Position numbers and translations under genes: made by a program. This document shows positions 1-5,372 of a stretch of 5,372 bases of DNA, piece after piece. The notes below the pieces were generated by a model, which was given only the letters and a program-made list of their open reading frames with translations, was not told the DNA's origin and did no database searches. Source of the stretch: an uncultured Bacteroidia bacterium (GTDB lineage: Bacteria > Bacteroidota > Bacteroidia > Bacteroidales > UBA932); NCBI GenBank assembly GCA_902795785.1, contig CADBMK010000037.1, positions 1 through 5,372 on the forward strand, given 5' to 3'. The first letter of the stretch is position 1. Each line of letters begins with the position of its first letter.

Positions 1-1
1 A

Positions 2-1267
2 TTCACAATGAGCGACTGGACCTCCACATACTGCCCGATCGGCCTGATGCAGAACGGCGTGGATGTAGAGATGCCGCGCGGGTTCTGCTTGAATGAAACC
101 GTGTTGAAGCCTTTGCTTGAGAAAGGAATCGTTACCATGGACCAGCTTGACGGTAAGGTCCGTCGCATCCTTCAGAGTTTTATCGCCTTTGGGTTCCTTG
201 ACAGGGAGCAGCTTGATCCTTCAATACCTGAGGACAATCCATACTCAAGGGAAGTTGCTTATCGCATGGCGTGTGAGAGTGTTGTCATGCTTAAGAATGA
301 CGGTATTCTTCCTCTCAGGGCAAAGGATAAAGTCAGCCTTTTCGGCCCTCACTCCGAGACAGTCCCTTTCGGTGGAGGAAGCGGAGCCGTTGAAGCCATC
401 CATACGGTTTCCCTAAAAGAAGGACTCGCTCAGGAGGGCGCTTGTCTTGTGGAGGACGCTCCTGTGGAGATAATTGCTCTGGGATTTGACAAGGATACCG
501 AGAAGGAAAACTCGGACCGCACCTTCGCCCTGCCTGAAGCCCAGGAGATACTTGTGGACAATGCAAAGGCAAGGGGGCACAAGGTGGTATTGATTGTATA
601 TGCCGGCGGAGCGGTGGATCTTAGCCGCATCGGGGATAAGGCGGATGCAATCCTTTGGGCCTGGTATCCGGGCCAGGAAGGCGGGAAGGCTCTGGCGGAA
701 ATCCTCTATGGAAAGATTTCCCCGTCAGGCAAGCTTCCTGTAAGTTTCCCTGCAACCCTCTCGGACAATCCTTCACAGCCATATTATTCTCCGTCAAAGC
801 CTTATTCAAAGCGAGGCCACTCCGTAGTGCCAAGCACCTATGCCGAGGGTATATTCGTGGGCTACAGGGGCTATGCCGATGCAAAACCTCTCTATCCTTT
901 CGGATTCGGACTCTCTTATTCCAGATTTGAATTCGGTCCTCTTCAGGTTACCAAAGCGGGCGAGGGCTTTGACGTAAGCATTGAAGTGGCTAATGTCGGA
1001 AAATGTGACGCATATGAGACCGTCCAGTTCTATGTCTCGGAGAATAATCCTACTACAATCCGTCCAAAACGTGAACTGAAGGCTTTCAAGAAGGTATTTG
1101 TGAAGAAAGGCCAGAAACAAACGGTCCACATCCATCTTGACAGGGATGCGTTTGCATCGTACAGCCAGGATGTACATGAATGGATCGTTTCTCCGGGAGA
1201 ATATACGATAGAGGCCGCAACCTCAGCGGCAGATATTATTTCCTCTTGGCCTTCTTGCTGGCTTTGA
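2..1267 (+). CDS. Glycoside hydrolase family 3 enzyme (beta-glucosidase/beta-xylosidase type), C-terminal part, 5' truncated
   Basis: GH3 enzymes release terminal beta-linked sugars from oligosaccharides with retention of configuration. The gene is open to the left edge; the ATG at 8 is internal, because it lies inside the conserved MSDW motif. Residues are counted from that Met. Asp3 of SDW is the expected catalytic nucleophile, followed by the GVDVEMP motif at the end of the TIM barrel. A linker (VRRIL, about 51-55) leads to the alpha/beta sandwich domain, which opens with VVMLKNDGILPL (92-103). Glu167, in ENSDR ahead of FALP, fits the usual acid/base position. YPFGFGLSYSRF (296-307) closes this domain, and a fibronectin III-like domain fills about 318-410 (ETVQFYV, RPKRELKAFKKV, SPGEYTIEAATSAADI). 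The sandwich domain is compact between about 140 and 165. The last ten codons or so overlap the 3' end of the opposing RNase R gene. The family is certain; the substrate and any secretion signal cannot be judged. Confidence 0.95.
   Translation, partial: FTMSDWTSTYCPIGLMQNGVDVEMPRGFCLNETVLKPLLEKGIVTMDQLDGKVRRILQSFIAFGFLDREQLDPSIPEDNPYSREVAYRMACESVVMLKNDGILPLRAKDKVSLFGPHSETVPFGGGSGAVEAIHTVSLKEGLAQEGACLVEDAPVEIIALGFDKDTEKENSDRTFALPEAQEILVDNAKARGHKVVLIVYAGGAVDLSRIGDKADAILWAWYPGQEGGKALAEILYGKISPSGKLPVSFPATLSDNPSQPYYSPSKPYSKRGHSVVPSTYAEGIFVGYRGYADAKPLYPFGFGLSYSRFEFGPLQVTKAGEGFDVSIEVANVGKCDAYETVQFYVSENNPTTIRPKRELKAFKKVFVKKGQKQTVHIHLDRDAFASYSQDVHEWIVSPGEYTIEAATSAADIISSWPSCWL
1214..1230 (-). terminator. 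Weak candidate hairpin just past the RNase R stop
   Basis: A perfect 5-bp GC-only inverted repeat, GCCGC/GCGGC with a 7-base loop, lies 5 bases beyond the rnr stop codon on the minus strand and inside the 3' end of the GH3 gene. On the minus strand the bases that follow (CTCTATCGTATATT) are only mildly U-rich. On the plus strand the hairpin is followed by AGATATTATTTCC, but there it would lie upstream of the GH3 stop. It may be chance structure from GC-rich alanine codons, so I give it little weight. No better terminator is visible between the two convergent genes. Confidence 0.2.
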
Positions 1268-3464
1268 TTGCAGCCTTGACCTTGGCCTTGCGGGCTTCCT
1301 TGTTGCCTTTGCCCTCACCGCGGCCTTTCTTTGGAGCTTCCTCTTTGAGGGAAGGGCGGTTTTCAGGGTCGATGAGCTCGTAGTCTATGATCTTCTGGTC
1401 CAGGTTGGTGGCCTTGACGCGGATCTTGACCGGATCTCCGAGGGTGAAGGTCTTCCTGGTCCTGCGGCCTACAATGCGGTAGTGCTCCTCGTCGAACTCA
1501 TAGAAGTCTCCGGTGATGTCCCTGAGGGCAACCATGCCCTCGATCTTGGTTGGCTCGATCTCAACGTACATACCCCAGTCGGTAAGGCCTGAGACGTGGC
1601 CTTCGAACTCGCCTCCTATCTTATCCTGCATGAACTCCACGAGCTTGTACTTGATGCTGGCGCGTTCCGCGTCGGCTGCTATCTGCTCCCTCTCGGAAGC
1701 GTAGAGGCACTGCTGCTCGTAGTAGCCTTTGTTCTGGCTGTCCTGGTTGTCGAGGTACATCGCAAGAAGACGGTGAACCATTGTGTCAGGATAGCGGCGG
1801 ATTGGTGAGGTGAAGTGGGTGTAGTATTTGAATGCGAGGCCGAAGTGGCCTATGTTGTCAGTGCTGTAAACTGCCTTTGCCATGGAACGGAGGGCTATCA
1901 TCTCGATGGCGCCGAATTCCGGCCTGTCCTTGGCGTCTGCAAGGAGGGCGTTGATGCTCTTGGCTGTCTGTTTGTTGTTGTCCGTGTCACCGAGTTTGAG
2001 ACCGAAGTTGCCTGCGAATGTCCTGAGGGAGCAGAGCTTCTCCTGGTTAGGCTCGCCGTGGATACGGTAGACGAAGGTCTTGGCCTTCTTGTCGGCCTTG
2101 CCGTCGAAGCGGCCTGAAGTGGCTATGAATTCTGCCACGGAGCGGTTGGCAAGAAGCATGAACTCCTCAATGAGCCAGTTGGCTTCTTTGGTAATCTTTT
2201 GATAGATACGGACTGGCTTGCCGTGCTCGTCAACCTCCACCTTCATCTCCGGACGCTCGAAGCTGATGGCGCCGCTTGAGAATCTCTTCTTGCGAAGCCT
2301 TGATGCAAGGTCCCAGAGACGGAGAATGGCCTCTTTGCAGTCTTGAGGAATGATGCAGCCCTCGTAAAGGCCCTTGCCCATAGCCTTCTCACCGTTGTCG
2401 GTGCTTCCGTCGGTACCTCCGCGGAGCTCCATTTCCATGGCTTTTTCTCCGTTGTCGATGATCTGCTGGGCGGTTTCGTAGGCAAAACGGTAGTTGGAGT
2501 TGATTATAGTCCTTCCGAACCAGCGCTTTTCCACCGTACCCTTAGGCGTCATCTCGAAGACTGCGGAGAAGGTGAGCTTTTCCTCTCCTGGACGGAGTGA
2601 GCAGAGCTTGTTACTGAGCTTCTCAGGAAGCATCGGCACTGTCCTGTCAACGAGATAGACGGATGTACCTCTGGCCTGGGCTTCCTTGTCCACCTCGGTT
2701 CCTGGAGTGACGTAGTATGATACGTCGGCGATGTGCACGCCCACTTCGTAGTTGCCGTTAGACAACTTCTTGAACGAGAGGGCGTCGTCGAAGTCCTTGG
2801 CGTCCTCAGGGTCTATGGTGAATGTGAGGGTGTCGCGGAAATCGCGGCGGCCCTTGATGTGTTTCTCTGTGATTTTGTCTGAGATTGAATCCGCTGCGTT
2901 CTCCACCTCAGGCTCGAATCTGTATGGGAGGCCGAACTCCGCGAGGAGGGCGTGCATCTCTGTGTCGTTCTCTCCCGGGGCGCCCAGCACGTCAACGACG
3001 TGGCCTGAAGGATAGTTGCTTGAACGTTTCCATTCATCCACTACGGCTGCCACCTTCTGACCTTTGCAGTGGATGAGGTCCCATTTGCGGGACTCCTCGC
3101 TGTTAAGGTCAATCTCTATATCGTAAGGCATGGTCCTGCTTTGCATAAGCACCCACGCCTGATTTCCTACTATATGGAGGATGCCGACGAACGGCTTTGC
3201 CGAACGCTCGACAATCTCAACGACCTCGCCTTCGCGACGCCTTTTCTCAGACGCTTCCTTGGTTACGGCAACTATTACGGTATCTCCGTTGAGCGCGCCC
3301 CTTGTTTTTCCGGCTTTTACATAAACATCCTGCTCCTCGCCTTCAATGATGACGAAGATGTATCCCTCGCGTGTCATCTGCACGCGGCCTGTGAATTTAG
3401 GGCATTCTTTCTTCTTTCCTCTATTGCTGCTTCCTTTACTGCCGCTTCTTCTTTTGCCGTACAT
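1236..3464 (-). CDS. rnr: Ribonuclease R (RNB/RNase II family 3'-5' exoribonuclease)
   Basis: RNase R is a processive hydrolytic 3'-5' exoribonuclease that degrades structured RNA and takes part in mRNA decay and rRNA quality control. The predicted protein has 742 residues: a basic N-terminus (1-20), OB/cold-shock domains at about 22-80 and 92-160, the RNB catalytic domain at about 207-567, an S1 RNA-binding domain at about 618-698, and a Lys/Ala-rich basic tail (700-742). The metal-binding cluster IDPEDAKDFDDA is intact (Asp218, 224, 226, 227), as is HFTSPIRRYPD (550-560) with the catalytic-type Arg. The N-terminal winged-helix domain of E. coli RNase R is absent. I chose ATG 3462-3464 (MYGKRR). 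An in-frame ATG at 3501-3503 would add 13 non-conserved residues but lies inside the predicted -7 box, upstream of the likely transcript start. An unusual tandem duplication sits at residues 337-374. RNase R rather than RNase II is favoured by length and basic tails. Confidence 0.96.
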   Translation of the reverse strand: MYGKRRSGSKGSSNRGKKKECPKFTGRVQMTREGYIFVIIEGEEQDVYVKAGKTRGALNGDTVIVAVTKEASEKRRREGEVVEIVERSAKPFVGILHIVGNQAWVLMQSRTMPYDIEIDLNSEESRKWDLIHCKGQKVAAVVDEWKRSSNYPSGHVVDVLGAPGENDTEMHALLAEFGLPYRFEPEVENAADSISDKITEKHIKGRRDFRDTLTFTIDPEDAKDFDDALSFKKLSNGNYEVGVHIADVSYYVTPGTEVDKEAQARGTSVYLVDRTVPMLPEKLSNKLCSLRPGEEKLTFSAVFEMTPKGTVEKRWFGRTIINSNYRFAYETAQQIIDNGEKAMEMELRGGTDGSTDNGEKAMGKGLYEGCIIPQDCKEAILRLWDLASRLRKKRFSSGAISFERPEMKVEVDEHGKPVRIYQKITKEANWLIEEFMLLANRSVAEFIATSGRFDGKADKKAKTFVYRIHGEPNQEKLCSLRTFAGNFGLKLGDTDNNKQTAKSINALLADAKDRPEFGAIEMIALRSMAKAVYSTDNIGHFGLAFKYYTHFTSPIRRYPDTMVHRLLAMYLDNQDSQNKGYYEQQCLYASEREQIAADAERASIKYKLVEFMQDKIGGEFEGHVSGLTDWGMYVEIEPTKIEGMVALRDITGDFYEFDEEHYRIVGRRTRKTFTLGDPVKIRVKATNLDQKIIDYELIDPENRPSLKEEAPKKGRGEGKGNKEARKAKVKAAIKASKKAKRK
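2379..2456 (-). repeat. Tandem in-frame duplication (19-codon period) inside the RNB domain of RNase R
   Basis: The heptapeptide DNGEKAM occurs at residues 337-343 (bases 2436-2456) and again at 356-362 (bases 2379-2399), exactly 57 bases apart. The two 21-base copies differ at four bases, all third codon positions and all synonymous (Gly, Glu, Lys and Ala codons). The residues after each copy are only weakly similar, sharing a Leu and a Gly at equivalent places (EMELRGG against GKGLYEG). The unit lies between the strand ending NSNYRFAYETAQQII and the helix with LWDLASRLRKKRF, where RNase R proteins usually have a variable loop, so it probably lengthens a surface loop without touching the active site. 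Confidence 0.85.
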
Positions 3465-3487
3465 AATTAAAAATCTTTCAAAATCAT

Positions 3488-3495
3488 TATCTTTG
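3488..3495 (+). promoter_or_regulatory. Predicted -7 promoter box of gpmI (TATCTTTG)
   Basis: TATCTTTG matches the Bacteroidota -7 consensus TAnnTTTG exactly. A start near 3501 would give a leader of about 25 A/T-rich bases to the gpmI ATG at 3527. No TTTG occurs at the usual -33 distance; the nearest upstream TTTTG (3452-3456) is too far away and lies within rnr. AAAGG at 3521-3525 is only one base from the start codon and too close to act as a normal Shine-Dalgarno. Confidence 0.6.
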
Positions 3496-3504
3496 CAACG
3501 CAAA
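3492..3504. promoter_or_regulatory. Inverted repeat TTTGC-AAC-GCAAA joining the two divergent -7 boxes
   Basis: A perfect 5-bp inverted repeat with a 3-base spacer is centred at 3498. Its arms contain the TTTG ends of both predicted -7 boxes, so the gpmI and rnr promoters are mirror images about this centre. The symmetry could follow simply from two back-to-back consensus boxes, or it could also be a regulator site. No regulator can be named. Confidence 0.5.
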
Positions 3505-3508
3505 ATTA
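3501..3508 (-). promoter_or_regulatory. Predicted -7 promoter box of rnr (TAATTTTG)
   Basis: Read on the minus strand this is TAATTTTG, an exact match to the Bacteroidota -7 consensus TAnnTTTG. Transcription would start near 3495, giving a leader of about 30 bases to the ATG at 3464. No convincing -33 TTTG lies at the usual spacing; the nearest equivalent (TTCA, about 3528-3531) matches poorly. The leader is A/T-rich with no Shine-Dalgarno sequence, as is common in this phylum. Confidence 0.6.
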
Positions 3509-3526
3509 CGAATTATTATTAAAGGT

Positions 3527-5050
3527 ATGAATAGAAAAGTTCTTCTTATGATTCTTGACGGTTGGGGAGAAGGCCGTAAGGATCATTCTAACGTGATTTA
3601 CACCCAGGGCGCCCCGTTCATCGAGTCCCTCCGTGCAAAGTATCCGATGAGCCATCTTCAGGCATGCGGAGAGTACGTCGGACTTCCTGACGGTCAGATG
3701 GGTAACTCTGAGGTGGGTCATATGAATCTCGGCGCCGGACGCGTCGTTTATCAGGACCTTGTAAAGATTAACATTGCGTGCCGTAACCACGCCCTCATGG
3801 AGAACGCAGAAATCAAGGCGGCATACGATTACGTGAAGAAGAGCGGAAAGAAACTTCACCTTATGGGTCTTACCTCTACCGGTGGAGTACATTCATCACT
3901 TGACCATATCTACGAGTTCCTTGCCGAGGCAAAGCGTCAGGGTATTGAGAACGTGTTCGTTCATGCTTTCATGGACGGCCGTGACACCGATCCTCACAGT
4001 GGAAAGGGCTTCCTCGAGGCTCTCGAGGCAAAGATGGCCGAGACAACCGGAAAGATTGCCACAGTCTGCGGACGTTTCTATGCCATGGACCGTGACAAGA
4101 GATGGGAAAGAATCAAACTCGCATACGACCTTCTCGTTGAAGGCAAGGGTGACAAGTTCACTTCAGCCGTAGAGGGTATGCAGGCATCATACGACAACGA
4201 CGTTACCGACGAGTTCGTAAAGCCTATCGTCATCACCGACGCCGCAGGCGCTCCGCTTGCAAAGATCGAGGAAGGCGATGCCGTCATCTTCTACAACTTC
4301 CGTAACGACCGCGCACGCGAGCTTACCGCTGTTCTTACACAGCAGGATATGCCGGAGCAGGGAATGAAGACAATTCCTCTTTACTACTGCACCCTTACCC
4401 CTTACGACGCTTCATTCAAGGGCGTCCACATCCTCTTTGACAAGGAAATCGTAACCGATACCCTCGGCGAGACAGTTTCCAAGGCAGGTCTTCACCAGCT
4501 CCGTATCGCCGAGACTGAGAAGTACGCTCACGTAACCTTCTTCTTCAACGGCGGCGGCGAGCAGCCTTTCGAGAACGAGGACAGAATCCTCGTGGCTTCT
4601 CCTAAGGTTCCTACATACGACCTTCAGCCTGAGATGAGCGCGGTTGAGGTTACAGACAAACTCTGCGCTGCAATCAGAAGTGAGAAAGAGGACCTTATCA
4701 TCCTCAACTATGCAAACGGCGATATGATCGGTCATACCGGAGTGTATGACGCCATCCGCAATGCCGTAGGCTGCATCGACGGATGCGTTGAGACTGCCGT
4801 AACCTGTGCAATCGCACACGGATACACCGTCCTCATTACAGCCGATCACGGTAACGCCGACTACGCTGTCAACGAAGACGGCACGCCTAACACCGCACAC
4901 TCACTCAACCCTGTACAGTTCATCGTTGTGAACGCAGGTGACGATGTGAAGACAGTGAAGGACGGCGCCCTCTGCAACGTGGCTCCGACAATCCTCAAGC
5001 TGATGGGAATCCCTCAGCCTGCTGCAATGACTGCAGAACCTCTTATCTAG
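3527..5050 (+). CDS. gpmI: 2,3-bisphosphoglycerate-independent phosphoglycerate mutase
   Basis: The cytoplasmic enzyme interconverts 3-phosphoglycerate and 2-phosphoglycerate in glycolysis and gluconeogenesis through a phosphoserine intermediate, using two metal ions, usually Mn2+. The protein has 507 residues, normal for the family, and belongs to the alkaline phosphatase superfamily with an inserted phosphotransferase domain (about 77-310). Every key residue expected from the Geobacillus enzyme is visible: Asp11 (LDGWG), catalytic Ser61 (NSEVGH), His122 (GGVHS), Arg152/Asp153 (GRDTDP), the Arg cluster in FRNDRARE (259-264), Lys332 (EKYAHVT), Asp399 and His403 (NGDMIGH), Asp440/His441 (ADHGNAD) and His458 (TAHS). 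The start at MNRKVLLMILDGWG matches the usual family N-terminus and lies about 25 bases after the predicted transcript start. It is divergent from rnr and convergent with the downstream kinase gene, so it is probably transcribed alone. Nothing in the protein looks unusual. Confidence 0.98.
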   Translation: MNRKVLLMILDGWGEGRKDHSNVIYTQGAPFIESLRAKYPMSHLQACGEYVGLPDGQMGNSEVGHMNLGAGRVVYQDLVKINIACRNHALMENAEIKAAYDYVKKSGKKLHLMGLTSTGGVHSSLDHIYEFLAEAKRQGIENVFVHAFMDGRDTDPHSGKGFLEALEAKMAETTGKIATVCGRFYAMDRDKRWERIKLAYDLLVEGKGDKFTSAVEGMQASYDNDVTDEFVKPIVITDAAGAPLAKIEEGDAVIFYNFRNDRARELTAVLTQQDMPEQGMKTIPLYYCTLTPYDASFKGVHILFDKEIVTDTLGETVSKAGLHQLRIAETEKYAHVTFFFNGGGEQPFENEDRILVASPKVPTYDLQPEMSAVEVTDKLCAAIRSEKEDLIILNYANGDMIGHTGVYDAIRNAVGCIDGCVETAVTCAIAHGYTVLITADHGNADYAVNEDGTPNTAHSLNPVQFIVVNAGDDVKTVKDGALCNVAPTILKLMGIPQPAAMTAEPLI

Positions 5051-5063
5051 GTTCGGAAAAATA

Positions 5064-5372
5064 CTAAAGCGTTTGCCCTCCGATGAACTCTCTCATGATG
5101 GACGTCGGAGGGATTGCTTTTATCTCCTCGTCCGTAAGGGGAACCAGATTGTTCAGGAAGGAAAGGTGCCTCTGCGCCTCGGCCCATGCCGGAGAATCTT
5201 CCGGAATGGCCTCAAGAAGAGGCTTGCCGAAGTGTGCCAGAAGAGGAAGCTCATAGATCATAGCCGAATTGAAGATTACATCGGCGTGCTCCTGGTAAGG
5301 GAAGATGTTCCTGGCCTCGCCCCTTCTTACGCTGTGCCATCTGAGGAGGGTTCCGTCCGGGGTGATGCCGCG
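5064..5372 (-). CDS. Nucleoside/uridine kinase-like protein (PRK/URK family), C-terminal 102 residues, 5' truncated
   Basis: The frame is open to the right edge, so only the C-terminus is present. The visible protein begins RGITPDGTLLRWHSVRRGE and continues with NIFPYQEHADVIFNSAMIYEL, PLL and a terminal SIMREFIGG followed by QTL. This pattern is, from memory, that of the Bacteroidota nucleoside kinases of about 550 residues that carry a ThrRS-like/TGS N-terminal region and a P-loop uridine kinase-type domain. Such enzymes would phosphorylate uridine or cytidine in pyrimidine salvage. The P-loop and N-terminal domains lie outside the window, so catalytic competence cannot be judged. The Met at 5261 is internal, since conserved sequence continues upstream of it. 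The stop is TAG at 5064-5066, 13 bases from the stop of the convergent gpmI. Phosphoribulokinase proper is unlikely in this setting. Confidence 0.85.
   Translation of the reverse strand, partial: RGITPDGTLLRWHSVRRGEARNIFPYQEHADVIFNSAMIYELPLLAHFGKPLLEAIPEDSPAWAEAQRHLSFLNNLVPLTDEEIKAIPPTSIMREFIGGQTL
5076..5121 (+). terminator. Candidate rho-independent terminator of gpmI, inside the 3' end of the kinase gene
   Basis: CCCTCCGA (5076-5083) and TCGGAGGG (5105-5112) form a perfect 8-bp inverted repeat. One G-U and one G-C pair extend it to 10 bp, leaving a 17-base loop. ATTGCTTTT follows (5113-5121), a short and imperfect U-tract. The hairpin starts 26 bases after the gpmI stop, a sensible place for its terminator given the 13-bp intergenic gap. 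On the minus strand the structure lies before the kinase stop and is followed more distantly by TATTTTT (5062-5056), so a role in both directions is conceivable. The long loop and weak U-tract limit confidence. Confidence 0.4.

Noticed and set aside
8..10. ATG at 8 as the true start of the GH3 gene
   Set aside because: It is the Met of the conserved MSDW nucleophile motif, and the frame is open upstream to the window edge; the enzyme would lack nearly its whole TIM barrel if it started here.
806..1177. 123-residue minus-strand frame opposite the GH3 gene
   Set aside because: It is antisense to conserved GH3 sequence, including YPFGFGLSY and the fibronectin III-like domain, and has no recognisable features.
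1200..1267. Frameshift at the GH3 3' end
   Set aside because: The family pattern (SPGEYTIEAATSAADI) runs in frame right up to the last ten residues or so, so a stop loss or natural variation explains the odd tail without an indel; the other frames do not restore a better ending that I can recognise.
1815..2117. 100-residue plus-strand frame, and others opposite rnr (e.g. 3069-3470)
   Set aside because: They are complementary shadows of the rnr coding frame, with no promoter and no family resemblance.
3465..3503. Longer rnr start at 3503 (13 extra residues, MRCKDNDFERFLI)
   Set aside because: The extension is encoded by the A/T-rich promoter/leader region, has no family resemblance, and its ATG lies within the predicted -7 box, upstream of the expected transcript start.
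4412..4900. 162-residue open frame antisense to gpmI
   Set aside because: It lies wholly within the well-conserved gpmI gene, has no recognisable motif or initiation signal, and is explained by codon bias of the sense gene. The same holds for the minus-strand frames at 3506-3892 and 4078-4287.
1..5372. An undescribed multi-gene system, mobile element, CRISPR array, tRNA/rRNA or riboswitch
   Set aside because: The four recognised genes account for nearly all of the sequence. The only gene-free stretches are 62 bp and 13 bp, and neither contains anything beyond the promoter elements described.

Overview
The window looks like chromosomal DNA from a member of the Bacteroidota, most likely Bacteroidales. 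Three things point there: a nucleoside (uridine) kinase-like C-terminus of the type usual in that phylum, promoter -7 boxes of the form TAnnTTTG (the Bacteroidota housekeeping consensus), and A/T-rich leaders without a usable Shine-Dalgarno sequence ahead of both genes whose starts can be seen. By eye the base composition is balanced, so a gut or rumen-type Bacteroidales is plausible, but the genus cannot be decided.

Layout: (1) 2-1267, plus strand, the C-terminal part of a glycoside hydrolase family 3 enzyme, cut by the left edge just before its catalytic nucleophile. (2) 1236-3464, minus strand, a complete ribonuclease R (RNB/RNase II family). It converges on the GH3 gene and their 3' ends overlap by 32 bp. 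(3) 3465-3526, a 62-bp divergent intergenic region with two oppositely facing -7 boxes placed symmetrically about one dyad. (4) 3527-5050, plus strand, a complete cofactor-independent phosphoglycerate mutase (gpmI). (5) 5064-5372, minus strand, the last 102 residues of a nucleoside/uridine kinase-like protein, converging on gpmI across a 13-bp gap and cut by the right edge.

The genes are mainly housekeeping: RNA decay and quality control, lower glycolysis, nucleotide salvage, plus one glycan-degrading enzyme. Gene orientation alternates (+ - + -), so no operon is visible. The points worth a second look are local: the dyad-symmetric divergent promoters, a 19-residue tandem duplication inside the RNase R catalytic domain, the tail-to-tail overlap, and a hairpin inside the kinase gene that may terminate gpmI. 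I see no mobile element, CRISPR array, RNA gene or undescribed multi-gene system.
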